From assembly GCF_000300995.1 (NCBI RefSeq), contig NZ_AMRJ01000002.1:62001-126000 (forward strand): a DNA stretch of 64,000 nucleotides. Direction: 5' to 3'. Positions within the stretch are counted from its first letter, which is position 1, and the number at the start of each line of letters is the position of its first letter. Shown in pieces: positions 63,880 through 64,000 of this stretch. Both the position numbers and the translations under genes were made by a program. Source of the stretch: Alcanivorax hongdengensis A-11-3. GTDB lineage: Bacteria > Pseudomonadota > Gammaproteobacteria > Pseudomonadales > Alcanivoracaceae. The notes under the pieces were generated by a model. It made no database searches and was not told the origin of the DNA. It was given only the letters and a program-made list of their open reading frames with translations.

Positions 63880-64000
63880 TTATCGCTTCCTCACCACACA
63901 GGGCGCCGGCTCCCCGTCCATACGCAAGGGGATTCGGCGCATGACTTCCTGCTTCTCCGCGTGGGAAAGCAGGCCCCAGATGGAAATTTCCCCGCCGGTG
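63880..64000 (-). CDS. DUF1289-like protein, C-terminal part only
   Basis: The reading frame is open to the right edge; the last 39 residues are visible, ending at a TAA at 63880-63882, one base after the start codon of the patatin-like gene. The pattern EISIWGLLSHAEKQEVMRRIPLRM resembles the DUF1289 motif EI..W..L...EK..V..R, but the zinc cysteines that define the family lie outside the window. Confidence 0.5.
   Translation of the reverse strand, partial: TGGEISIWGLLSHAEKQEVMRRIPLRMDGEPAPCVVRKR

Overview
The window is a stretch of high-GC gammaproteobacterial chromosome. The block rpsP-rimM-trmD-rplS, ffh, xerD, dsbC, hom, thrC, a CcsA-type protein and a CorC-type protein follows the gene order I know from Pseudomonas and related groups. 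Together with an AlkJ-like GMC alcohol dehydrogenase and a CaiB-type CoA-transferase, this points to a marine, possibly hydrocarbon-using relative such as Alcanivorax. The genus is an inference; no rRNA or other definitive marker is present. No phage, insertion sequence, CRISPR array or tRNA was seen.

Layout. 1-7.6 kb: C-terminal part of an MscK-like channel, an orphan SMI1/KNR4 (SUKH) protein, a sterol-desaturase-family hydroxylase, the ABC-F ATPase Uup and an exported succinylglutamate-desuccinylase-like metalloprotein. 7.6-8.1 kb: gene-free, with a terminator and several small palindromic repeats. 8.1-19.6 kb: NAD(P)-binding oxidoreductase, lipocalin lipoprotein, molybdopterin oxidoreductase, and the alpha-2-macroglobulin/PBP1C pair. 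19.6-19.9 kb: gap with a plus-strand terminator that no known gene uses. 19.9-32.2 kb: a complete Pel exopolysaccharide operon on the minus strand (pelA, pelB in two genes, pelC-G). 32.3-50.8 kb: mixed accessory and housekeeping genes. 50.8-54.5 kb: thrC, hom and an AlaC-like aminotransferase. 54.6-63.9 kb: dsbC, xerD, glsB, the rpsP operon, ffh, ccsA-like and corC-like genes, and a patatin-like protein. A DUF1289-like gene runs off the right edge.

How the genes work together. The pel genes encode a full synthase-dependent secretion system. PelF would polymerise, PelD (with a c-di-GMP I-site), PelE and PelG would form the inner-membrane complex, PelA would modify the polymer in the periplasm, and PelB with PelC would export it. 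The striking feature is that the usual single long PelB is encoded by two translationally coupled genes: a 295-residue inner-membrane TPR protein and a 923-residue TPR/beta-barrel protein with its own signal peptide. Other possible partnerships are a BCCT transporter with a neighbouring outer-membrane porin, a DUF962/Mpo1-like membrane protein coupled to a group III truncated haemoglobin, and FetA with FetB.

Nothing here is clearly a new system. The best leads are the split PelB with hairpins before pelC, an inner-membrane-anchored beta-helix protein, a candidate plus-strand small RNA, a 31-bp inverted-repeat element, the Mpo1/globin pair and an unrecognised 631-residue exported protein. All functional statements rest on reading motifs by eye; no database search was run.
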